Position numbers and translations under genes: made by a program | The notes under the pieces: model-generated | What the model saw: only the letters and a program-made list of their open reading frames with translations | Databases searched by the model: none | What the model was told of the DNA's origin: nothing | Origin: Rhodocollybia butyracea | Taxonomy: Eukaryota > Basidiomycota > Agaricomycetes > Agaricales > Omphalotaceae | DNA: 64,000 bases | NCBI GenBank assembly: GCA_015501585.1 | Contig: JADNRY010000001.1 | Span: 868,001 to 932,000 of the forward strand | Reading direction: 5' to 3' | Part shown: piece after piece, positions 33,129 to 43,800 of the stretch | Position numbering within the stretch: position 1 is the stretch's first letter | How the letters are laid out: the number at the start of each line of letters is the position of its first letter

Positions 33129-35170
33129 TGGATGAGCCCAACTCGCCCAACGTACACGATCTTTATAATTATTTATCTTCTCTTGACCCGACCCAAATTG
33201 AACCTGCGGAACATCCCACCATTCTCGAGGCACTTCGGTCCTGTTATCAAAAGTTTAAGTCTTATTCAAACTATGTCGCATCTTCAAGTAAATATTCCTC
33301 AATTATACATTTGAAGAACTGTTAGCTAAGGCATTTATGGATAGATATTAGCGACTTGTCTGTCATTGGCATATGGCCGGATTCCCGCGAACTGCTTATA
33401 CTCCAGCAAGTCCCGTTTAGCTTTCCTCGTTCTCGCACTACGAAATGGATCCACTATTCCATTCGCTGCCTTTTCGGCGTGATAGCAACATCAGCAGTCT
33501 CGCCGAAAATACTGCAAACCATGGCAGGAATGGTTCTGAGGAAAGGAAGAGAAATTAGTTCGCCTATCGTTGAAGACTCGGATGCCATGGATCTTAGCGG
33601 AAATGATGATGCGTTGTTATTCATGCACTTTGGTATGGGCTTTCTTTTCTGCCTCTTTCAACAATTAATACACGCCGCCCAGACCAGACCATTCCATTTC
33701 CTGAAAGCAACGACTGGAAAGCCTCCCCTGCCAGCGAACCCGTGAGCCCAGCACATTCGAGTACATCTTAACTCCATCTGACCATAATACAGCTTCTCGA
33801 CTTCTCGACTAAAAAAGGATCGAAAAAATCTGATTGCCTGGGCCATTGCCAGATCTGTGGTCATTATACCTTCGAAGGTGAGCATGGGCACGAATGTGCC
33901 CATGTTGTCCCCGCAGCAACTGCTGTCGAAGCATTCAAAGTTTTTGTGAACACAGTTCGCAAGCGGGATGTCACATTTCCAGCTCTCACATTAGGACGAT
34001 AATGGAAATATCCTCTACATTCAGATTACGATACACACCGTGCCATTGATTGGGAAGCTGTTGGCATATATGTCCCAGATGTCACCCAAGTGCCCTCAAC
34101 TGGTTTCAAGGGGCCAAAGCTGATAGCATCCACTGTTGAGCTGCATGTTCGCTCGATGAAGAATGAAGATTATCTCCATTCTTCACCTCTACATGATTTG
34201 GTTTCAGATATCAACAGTTTGCGTGCTTTGAAGGTATGTCTATATATCTTTCCATTACAATCGGATAAACATTTTATAGGATGAAGGAGAGGAGGGTGAT
34301 CACTCCTGCAATTCAGAGGCTCAATTCCGACATTGGTTTACTAAGAAAAAACCTTGGAAGGGTCTCAGTTCTCACTATCCCCATCCTACTCTTCTTCAGC
34401 TCCACTATGGAGTTTTCATCGCTCAAAACTTTGCAGGTGATAAGTTCAAAAAGATAGCTTTAGGGGGAAAATGCAGGAAGCCTGGGTCAGGAGTGCAGAG
34501 TGGCGGTGTTGGCAGTGTGAACCACCGGAAGAGGGGGCCGAGTGAAGATGGAGATGATGAAAAGGACAAGAATTCTGTGGCCCCAAAAAAGCCGCGCAAA
34601 GAATCGGCTGAAAATACCACTACCTCGTCTAACATTCAGGGCTCTCCATCGTCTTCCAGTAATCCATCCACCAATACTGCAAGATTGGTCCCAACTGACT
34701 CCACTTCCCTGCCCAACCATACAGCACAATCCTCATCTACCACTGGTAATCCGCCCGCCAATACCATGAGATCAGGTCCAACTGACTTCACTTTTCCCCC
34801 GCCCAACTGTACTGCGCAATTCTCACCTTCAACTTCCTCTGGATCAGGATCAGGTGCAAGCTCTACAGGACTCCCATCATCTGAATCCATATTCAGCCAC
34901 CCCACTGACACCTCAGTGGAAAGCGGTCTCAAGGATGATGAAAAGTTCATCGTGGTTGTGGAGCAGCTAGCAACTGTATCTGAATTATCAATAATCACTG
35001 AGCAGGATGAAAGCGAGGAGGAAGAGATGGATGAGAAGGAGGATGAAGAGGAGGATGTGGATGAAGATCAAAAACATCTTGAAGATCGTGTAGGGTGGTT
35101 CCATTTCATAATGGACTCCACCGTTAGGCACTATGCTGTCCTAAAAGCCCTTGAGCTTGCAGAACAGTAG
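33129..35170 (+). CDS. Unknown protein with C/H-rich segment and Ser/Thr/acidic C-terminus
   Basis: Start MDEPNSPNVHDLYNYLSSLD at 33129; a GT donor at about 33290 leads via an acceptor at 33346 into SDLSVIGIWPDSRELLILQQ. Further exons include a possible metal-binding stretch CLGHCQICGHYTFEGEHGHE (about 33835-33895), AFKVFVNTVRKRDVTFPALT, IDWEAVGIYVPDVTQVPSTG, HHY-rich LSSHYPHPTLLQLHYGVFIA, and a final long exon to 35170. That exon has two tandem ~27-residue Ser/Thr/Pro repeats (34662-34827) and an acidic run (DESEEEEMDEKEDEEEDVDE). Some internal junctions are uncertain and a stop at about 34000 must be spliced or is real. No family recognised. The low-complexity content and nearby pseudogene suggest a fast-evolving or mobile-element-associated gene. 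Confidence 0.5.
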
Positions 35171-35640
35171 GTATGTCTCAATAGACTATTATATAGATAA
35201 TAGAATGACTGCTCGCCAGTTTTGGCTGCCCACACTACCTATGTAAAGCTTCTGTTTGGTAGAAGAACTTGAGCCAAGGTGTCCCACCTCCATCCCTACT
35301 AATATGTTTTCGTCAGTTCGCCATCTATCCGTTGTAATTGACTGTTCTCCGGTGTAAATATCCTGGGGCTAGATGATGCTTATAGGCTATTCCTCCATGA
35401 CTGGTACCCTGTATTGCACCTAATAACCCCAGTCTTACTTGGAGGGAGGAGCGTTGGACGAGCGCGATTCAAGTCTAAGTTATGATTTGAACTGTGCTGA
35501 GTCTTCAAAGTTCAAACTCACAATGGCCTATGGGAGTAAAGACGGCACGAGAAGTTCTGGAAAATGTATTCTCATAAGTTCACATAGGATTCTCGAAATG
35601 GTTGAGTATCGATGAGTTTAAGGAATGTAAGAAATTGCTT
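35171..35640. other. Gene-free stretch
   Basis: No coding signal beyond short frames. It separates the unknown gene (+) from the protease pseudogene (-). Confidence 0.4.
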
Positions 35641-37800
35641 GAATAGACTCTAAAGAGTGATGAAATGAGGACGTGTATATACAATCGAGTTAAAGAAAGG
35701 AAAAGACTATTCCAGTTTCTTATTCGCGACGGCAGCATCAATGGGAGGTGGCATAGCCAGATCGTATTTCTGGTGCTATCCAACCATTTATCCATGTCAT
35801 CCTTCGGCCAGATAGACGCTTTCCGAGGAGGTTGTTCATATCCTCCAGGCTGAAAACAGGATTAGCACTGCAAGTAGCACAGGTGAAAATTACCTTGTAA
35901 TGACCTATTTTGCGAGAAGCAATTCAGCAAGCTTTTCCAGGTCTTCCTTGTTGAGGAGGGCCCGTGTCCTGTTGTACATGGCCTATGGAAGATGTGAAGA
36001 TCAGGCAGCTTGATCATAAACAAGAGCAACTCACGTTATCATTTTCCGAACCTCGGAGCCTGAAGCCTTGGCTGTTTTTTTTGAGAACGACTTGGTCCAG
36101 CCTTCCTTTGCGCCACGAGCACCGCCGTAGCTGACAGGGCCAATTCATACCATAGTTGGCACAAGCCTCAAATGCATAGCGAGTAACCTTCTGAAGGTCA
36201 TCCTGAGCTCCACCGGTGATGTCTACACCAAAGAAGATTTCTACTGACACGCGTCCTCCGAGACACAGACTTGATCCGCCAGTTGGGACCTGCTCTGCAG
36301 GTAACGATCCGGAGGTAAATACTATATTGATTGTGTATAACGTCAAAAGAAACCCAGAAGGTAACCCACCTGTGCATAAGCCAGAGTACCACTATGATGC
36401 TGACCTTCAAGACGGGATCAACATGTTCCAAAAACTATTCAGCGACAGCATGTCCAGCTTCATGGCAGGCTACTGTCGTGTTCTCCGACTCTCCCTCTTC
36501 AAACCAACGATAACCCGCTCGATGGCCCCGTCAAAGTGGAACGACTCGACTGATTCGGAATTTTTACAAGCAGCACGAAGCGCAACCTCGTTACAAACGT
36601 TGGCGATGTCAGCACCAGGAAACCCAGCGTGAGCACTTCCAGTTTCTGTGACAGGTTCTCCAAGTCCTGAAGAGAGTCGTGTAATTTCAAGGGGCCGAGA
36701 TGAAAAGATACCCTTGCGGCCAGAAACGTCTGGGAAGTCAACAACGACGAGTCGGTCAATTCAACCGGGACGCATGAGGGCAGGATCAAGAATATCTGCT
36801 CTATTTGTTCCTGCAAGCACAACGACATATTCAATTGTCTCAAACCCGCCAGAAGTTGGTTGTGTCGATTCCGGCTTGTCATTGCCACCTACATTTCAGT
36901 CCTTATCTCTTGCCTTGCCGATTCCATCGACGAAGATGATACGAGGGGTGTTCTTGGACGAAGCAAGAGGTCACGCACGGGTAGAGCCGACGCCAACGAA
37001 CATTTCGACTAACTCGGAACCAGAAACAGAAGGAATGGGACGGAAGTTTCGCCTGCAAAGTAACTCAAGCCTTATCTGTGCCCGGCAGACCAGAAAGAAT
37101 GGCTCTACGCGGAATCTTCGCTCGTACTTGGAAGGTTCCTTCAAAAACTGTATGAACTTCATAATTTTCTGCTTTGTCTCATCCATTCCAGCCACATCCT
37201 TAAACTTGACCTTAACCTGGGTATCCTTGTTGAAAAGTTTGGCACGACTCTTTCAGATACTGAAAATACCGCCTCCAGATTTGCTAGAACCTCGTCTAGA
37301 TAACCAATAAAGAAAACCAATAACGGCAATGGTAGGGGCAAGTTCGAAAAGAATACGGAAGGTAGATACTTCGTCAGTGTAGACCAAGGAAACAATTCGT
37401 GGGGAATCAAGCTCCTGCTGAGCCCCATCTAACCGGCTCTCAAAGGCATCGACATTTCCTATGGAAAAGTAGAAATCTCCGGTGTCTACTGATGAACTAT
37501 CGCCAGCCAGCCGCCCCCGCGTCCCGGGTCGCGTTCGAGTGAGGTTTGACGAGACCTTGTGGCCATGAACGATGAGCTTGTCAGCAAGCCCCTTGTCGAG
37601 GAAGGTGACGGTGCGGAATCCCTGCCATGGAATTCCACGGGAAGACGAAGAACTTGAGGTATAGGAGTAGATGGGCTGAGCAACAGTGATACCAGTGATC
37701 CGATAAGCCCTCCGCCTGATCCTCCCGAACCTCCTTCAGTAGGGTGCGGAGTGCCCTTGCATGAATTTTTGCCCAGTGACGGTTTCTTCATGATAAATCC
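35640..37800 (-). pseudogene. Decayed m-AAA protease (Yta12/AFG3/FtsH family)
   Basis: Reading the minus strand from 37800 gives most of an FtsH-type protein in order: WQ(G)F(R)TVTFLDKGLADKLIV, VYTDEVSTFRILFELAPTIA, VKFKDVAGMDETKQKIM, a ruined Walker A (LPGTDKA for GPPGTGKT), SGSELVEMFVGVGSTRA, VVVLAGTNRADILDPALMRP, GFPGADIANVCNEVALRA, the zinc site HEAGH (36450-36464), [33 protein letters not shown], and KLAELLLAK. Several in-frame stops (after GGIFSI, VGSTRA, KARDKD, LMRPG) and shifts disable it. A ~71-bp GT...AG segment after TLAYAQ looks like a retained intron, so the copy is unprocessed rather than reverse-transcribed. The functional parent would act in the inner mitochondrial membrane and is not in this window. 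Unlike the other broken genes, it carries many substitutions and stops, so it is a true pseudogene. Confidence 0.85.
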
Positions 37801-38108
37801 GGCCTGCGTCAGCCATATGCATAGGACCTAAAGACGTGAAAACTTGGGTTACTAATCTATCAAATTTCTGTTCGTGAGACTACTGTTTCTGGGCGCGAAT
37901 CTTTCGAGCGTGATTCAAGCGAGACGTCCATTGCAAGAAAGCGTCAATTTTTCGTGGAAACGTTAGCGCTGTGTATTTGATGTGAATCAATCAACTGGAA
38001 CAGAGTCATGCTGATGTTAAAATATTACGTACAATATTTTCTGGGCCCTGTGCTGTATATTTTTGTCTGACAGGTCCAGATTCCTCTCTCAATGACTATC
38101 ACGGTCTC

Positions 38109-39559
38109 ATGGAAAAACGCGCCAAAACGTACGGCCTTAATTCATGTATATTGCCTTTGCCACTCATTTCTGACTCTCAAAACTCGTCCTCAATAGTCTC
38201 CAGGCGCTCGCCACCTTCATGGACATACAGAGGGCGTTGTTAACAAGGACTCACGCCGACATTGACCGTCTCAATGAGCTCAGAAGTAGAGCAGTGGCTC
38301 AGCCAGAGGAATTCGCCGACAATCTATCTGAACAAGTATGTACGTCCTATCAGAATTGAACATTATGATGTTTACGACCTCCTGTTGTAGTTGAACGATG
38401 GTGCTTTCAGGCTCAGTGAGCTCGAGCAGGCCGCTGATAGCCCTCCTGAAGGCATTGAGTGGTCAGTGTTTGCCAAACACGGTGTGTGACACGCTTCTTT
38501 CAGCTTGTACTTTCACTGAGCCGCGTTCCTAGACCCCTCACCGTTGCAAGCACTTGCTGAAAAATCTAAGCAGCGCCCTATACCTCCTCCGATGACTTCC
38601 AATATCATGTCCGATTTCCAGAAACAGATTAAGGATGCGAAATCTGATATCTTGGATCCCGTGTTCTCAACTTGGAACTTCTCCTTCAAACCTGTCTTTG
38701 AAACCACTACGGATGAAGTTGACCCGCCGATTGACCCGGCAGCTTTGAAAAAGGCCAAGGAACGGGAAAAGATCAAAGAGCTCAAAAAGCACAAGATTAT
38801 GCCGTCTGGTTTGACCCTAACGCCTTCGGGACACAGAACCAGAGGCCCCGGAGGAGTGTTCATTCGACAGGATATGGGTGACGAAAGTATGGATGTGGAA
38901 ATATCTGTTGACAACGAGGGAAACTCGAGAACAACAACGTCAAGCGCTGAAGGAACAGCAGCGCCGTCTCGTAGGTCTACCTCCGTCACATCTAACCAAT
39001 TACCATCCTCCCCCGTATCACTCGGCAAACGTAACCACCAATCAATCTCCAAAGCCTGTGCGAATACTCATTCCCTCACCAAACCGCCTAGGATCAAAAT
39101 CACACTACCTCCCATGCCCCTGACTGCGCACCAGCGCCGGAGGTCATCCAGGGCTGCTTCCTCTTGCGCAGATGACATGGAGGTAGACGATTCTACATTT
39201 CCACCCACTCCCGACTCACTTCCCGAGCCTGAGTCCGAGGTTGATCCAGAGGACTCTGAACAGGACGATGCTAGTCCTACAAAAGACTTCAGTAACAGCT
39301 CAATGCCCAAATCTCAAACCTATAGACAGGCATGGTCCACTTCAGAGCAGCAGTTGCTGGAAGCGCTGCTTGAAGAGATTCCGGAGGGCGAGAAGAATCG
39401 GCAAGTATTTTTGCTCGATTTGTGTGTGTGTGTTCTAATCTTTCGCGTCGTAGATGGAAGAAGATATCCAGTGCCATGAACGGGACACGTACGCCGAGGC
39501 AAGTTGCTAGTCGGGTACAAAAGTACTTTGAGAAGCTCAAGAAATTTGGAATTGAGTGA
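38109..39559 (+). CDS. Myb/SANT-domain protein (ZZZ3-like DNA-binding region)
   Basis: Five exons: 38109..38128, 38197..38335, 38391..38481, 38533..39400, 39452..39559; about 408 aa. The N-terminus is helical (LATFMDIQRALLTRTHADID). A conserved mid part (ILDPVFSTWNFSFKPVFETT) and a Lys-rich coiled stretch (LKKAKEREKIKELKKHK) follow. The C-terminus is a SANT/Myb repeat: QAWSTSEQQLLEALLEEIPE, RWKKISSAMNGTRTPRQVAS, RVQKYFEKLKKFGIE, very like the Myb repeat of animal ZZZ3. This suggests a chromatin or transcription role, but no ZZ finger is present in this protein. The last intron starts GCAAGT: a GC-AG intron is required, since the nearby GT option shifts frame and destroys the SANT helix. Start MEKRAKT chosen because its 20-nt exon joins in frame. 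Confidence 0.82.
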
Positions 39560-39908
39560 AGCGTAGTAACTGTCAGATCGAAAATGTTGGACACTGTTGT
39601 GTATCCTCTTCCATCTCAACTCTCGCTTCCTCTTTTCTCTCTTGTCCATACATTATTTTACGGTAAAACAGTATCATCTAGTTATCATCGCCCTATTAGT
39701 CTTTCTTGTAGAATTATCTCACCCACTACTTCGACTACCCTACTGATTATAGAATGTGTTCCTGGATATCCACGGTCAACATTCATTACCAGCGATGCTA
39801 AATGAATTGTCGAAGTAACTCATCAGTGAATCAGTGACTGCAAATCTCCACGTTTATGCCAGCGCATCGAGAGACGCTCTTCTTTCTTGGACACCATCAC
39901 TAACTCCG

Positions 39909-40865
39909 ATGGCTGGCAAATTTGACGCTAACAATGCCCAGAATCTCCCTGAAGTGAGCGAATTTTCTATCATATTTGGAAGGAACTGATTTTGAGTGCC
40001 AAAGATTGAAAAGCAGTAGGAGGTATTACTCATAATCCTTGACTGATATCCGATCTTTCTTTTCACTAGATTTGCTGTAAAGGCCGTTGAGCAAGCGGAG
40101 GTGGATTGTCAACTACTTCTACGATGTCCCTTTACTCACGATAAATCCTCGAACAGACATACTGGAACCTGCTAGCCAAGGTTCCTCCTAAAGAACTTCG
40201 TCTCACCAAGTACGCCGCCTTGGAACACGAGTAAAGGATCCTGAGCTGATAATTGTGTTGTTCCAGGCTCGACGATGAGATCTTCGAGCATACTATGGAA
40301 ACATTTCCCGAGCTCGCCAGCGAGCCCTACGAGAAACTTACCAGGCTGGACGAGGACTGGATGAAAAGCGCTGACGGAAAAGAGAGATGGAGAAAGTTTA
40401 TCATGTCGTACGTCCTGTATTCCAAGTGTTTAATTGATGCTGACAATGAATTTTTCCAGATACGAGAAGAAAGTCAAAGACCACAATTTCGGCTCACTCA
40501 TTCGTACGGATGCACGGGGCGAGTACGCTGAGCAGAACACGATATTCGGTACGAAATTAAATCGACTTTTTGAATCTGTCGCTTAAATTCATGACACGAT
40601 TAGTTACGCGTATTCAGGTGATACATTATAACCTATTTTTATGTTCTCCGTGCTCAATCTCATTCCAACGATCAGTTTTACGCTTTCGAGGTAAACATCT
40701 CTTCTTTTCTTTGATGCTCCACTTAATATTCGCTGCTTTTTATAGATCGCACGAAACAGACTCGGTCTTAACGATAAAGCACACCAACTGGCCAAGGAAG
40801 AGGTAGAGAAGGATAAACTCGAGAAAGAAAAGGAAGCAAAGAAGAAGAAGAAGAAAACTTCATGA
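39909..40865 (+). CDS. PBDC1/DUF757-like conserved protein
   Basis: Nine exons: 39909..39953, 40005..40015, 40070..40100, 40157..40209, 40267..40407, 40460..40548, 40604..40617, 40676..40690, 40746..40865; 172 aa, all in frame. Three exons are only 11, 14 and 15 nt. Sequence follows human PBDC1 and yeast YPL225W: AQNLPEIEKQFAVKAVEQAE, TYWNLLAKVPPKELRLTKLD, DEIFEHTMETFPELA, DEDWMKSADGKERWRKFIMS, YEKKVKDHNFGSLIRTDARG, EYAEQNTIFV, QFYAFEIARNRLGLND, and a Lys-rich end. The yeast protein has been linked to folding of the elongation factor eEF1A; the same activity here is inferred. The short exons make this gene easy for automated predictors to truncate. Confidence 0.9.
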
Positions 40866-43800
40866 TAGCTCGGTGAACAATTGGATTTGAATGTACCGGC
40901 GGTTCTCGCTAGGACTTACAGTTTTCCTCAGATTTGTCGTTGAAAGGGAATCAAGTGCTGTTATTATTGCACCTACGGGGTCAGATCAAAATACTTATTT
41001 GCAGCAATGTATAAACACTTTTCTCGTTTTTGGAATGATGATGGACATGTAAATGTACATCCACCCTCAGGCCTCAGCCTATCCACCAATCGTGTTGATG
41101 CAGTTATTTTGGAATGAAGACGTGTTAATTCGAGTGTGCGTACGACCCTTGTCATATACAATCCATGTGCTACTAACAACAGTGATATGTCGTCTTATTC
41201 GCGTTCATACCCAAAGTTCTTGATTGACTTCAGCGTGTTCATAATACCGCCGGCGCTCGATCGCTCGCCGGTAATTGAACGTGTCGTAGGAAGGCAGACA
41301 GAATGCTATCGCTCCGTCGGTACATGATTTATTGTTTTTGTCCAAACGGAGGATGTACTCGGACTAAACCCCATTCTATGACGAAATTGAGCATATGTAT
41401 CTTCCGAAGGTGATGCAAAGGTTCGAATGGGGTGCACGGCGGACCTGCAGAAAGGGCAAGACTCGACTCCAGATTGGATGATTTTGGGATCGTGTGAACT
41501 CCTTTTTCCTGTTCTCCTGTTGTCGATTATTTTTACCTCCTCTCTTTTGCCACAATGCCAACGATAACGCATCGATGAAGAACGGCGCGGCCTATCGCCC
41601 CTTGCCCTCAAATATTGGATGAGTAGGGTTGGTTCCATCTCGAATAAAGGCTTTGTGGACCTGAAGTACGCCACATCTCAGCTGTATTGGCAAACCAACT
41701 CCGTTTTACAAGCAAAATCACCTCTACCTCCACAGTTGCAAGCCTTGTCTTACGCATAGCTGAAGTACTCGAACAACCCGATGGCCTTCTCAATAGGAAT
41801 GAACAATGAAGACTACGAGAACACAGATGAGATGGATGCTGAACATAGGTTGTAAGCCTACCCTAGCACTGAAATTCACTATAAACCCAGGCTCTCAAGC
41901 AGTGCATTTTGAAAGGAGGGACCGAAAGTAGAGGGTGAGATGGACTCAACTCACTATTAGGGGTTCGGACAAAGACTAGAGGAGATTTGTCTCTCCTTCC
42001 TGAAATTTTGTCTCTCCTTCCTGAAATTTATAGTCAGTGTCGGTGAGATTCTAAAGTTTGCTCTCGCACTATCGATGATCTTACGGACGCGCCAAAGCAG
42101 GAAATACCAACTGTTTTTTTGAATCTATAGACTGTCTATCTTGACCGCGGGCACATATACATCCACAATACAGTATGCGACGTCCCCGGAGCTGACTCTG
42201 CTATATGATATCTATCTATCCATCCAGCAAAGACACATTAATTGGGGCACATTGAATCTAGACAGAGCACTGACTGATGATCAGGAATCCGCACAAGCCG
42301 ACATTCTTCTAGGCTACCTATTTGTGGAGTCTCGGATATGTAGGTATTACACGATCCAATGGAGCGGAGAAGTGCCGGTTTCAGTAAGTATCCTAGTGAT
42401 TCTACAACATACAACGGTTCCTGAAAAGGAGAGTGATGCCTGGGCCACTAGTGCTCAAAGGAAATATGAGGCGTTTTGCGCTGACGCCAACACCTATTCA
42501 AGGCCGCGGAATATCTGAAATCTGCGATATCGAACATCCTCAACTTCGGAGTAGACTGATGAAGTTCACGATCAGCGACTATAGCGTTGCTCTCGGAAAG
42601 CGCCGCCCAACCTACTTGGTAACTGGGTGGCTGATAATGCACAACAGAAGACAGGATATTCCACTGTCAGGATGGAGAAAAAAATATTTCCAAAAGCAGC
42701 TAGCTGTATCCTCAACACTGAAACTTGTGGGCCGGGTTTCGAGAAGACACTTAAATTCGAGAGTAACCAATGTGGTCTCTTTTTTGTGACGACCTTCACT
42801 GATGTTTCGTCGGCGGGCTTGACGCTATATATGGACGCGGGTATAGTCACGGTCACGTGCTTGTAAACTGTTGACTGCACTGATTTCTCAATTCTGGTGC
42901 CTATAGATCATTCTTCTCTCAAAGAAGGAGGCCACATCACCTTTTTGAGTACTTCCTGGGAACTTCCTTTTACGACGTCTGTTAGTGGGAACCTGACAAG
43001 TTGAGCGGGCCGAAATGTGAGAGAGGACTAAGACGATATTAGACATTGAGGCACCTTCTCGCGGTGTCTAAGGCCGCGGGGCTTCGTCAACTTTCATTGA
43101 GGAAGTGGGGAACAAAATACCTACAGTGGCAATGTTATCGACTTGGGCAAAAGTATGTCCCTCTCCAGAGACCTAAAACGAGTAAAGAGCATATTTAGAA
43201 TCTCCCGAGACTTGTTTTTTCTTGAGTGAGAGCACAAATCAGATGGAGGTTCGGGACTCTCCCAGAGCTAGTGCTTGTTATAAACACTCGCCGTGGTGCC
43301 CGAATTTCCAGTTTTTCAGCATCAAATCGACCAAGAGTAGTACACCGTCGCGTTGTACATGTGGTTTTCACTAGGTCCTAGAAATTTCGGTACAACTTGT
43401 ATGCACTTTATGGGAAGGATTTATGTCGATCCATACGCGAGAATCGGACAATGAAGTTACCGTCTGAGGAAGTTGGAGGGATAGGCTGAGCGGAGGAAAT
43501 AGTCAGATCGGCTTAGTGAACAACAGTAGAACCACTTCGACAATAGCAGCCTGGCCAGCGGCGTGGGGGTTGTTTCCGACAGAAAAAGGAGACGGAGAGA
43601 TGAACGTTCTCCCTAGTGGGATGAATCTGCACTCTCTAAGAACACCGTGTACCAGTCGGATATGAAAGTTGAGCTCCAGAATTCTTGAAGTTATTCCTGT
43701 ATATATTATTTTTTATCGCCGCAGAGTCTCCTGTCAGATTGGTACCCGTACTGTAAAGTCAATGTATGCATCGCTAGGTTCACTATGGGCAAGCAAGCTA

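Noticed and set aside
42141..42870. Overlapping + strand frames of 125, 118 and 79 codons as a gene
   Set aside because: No convincing splice sites join them and no family motif is visible; the region lies in a long gene-free stretch.
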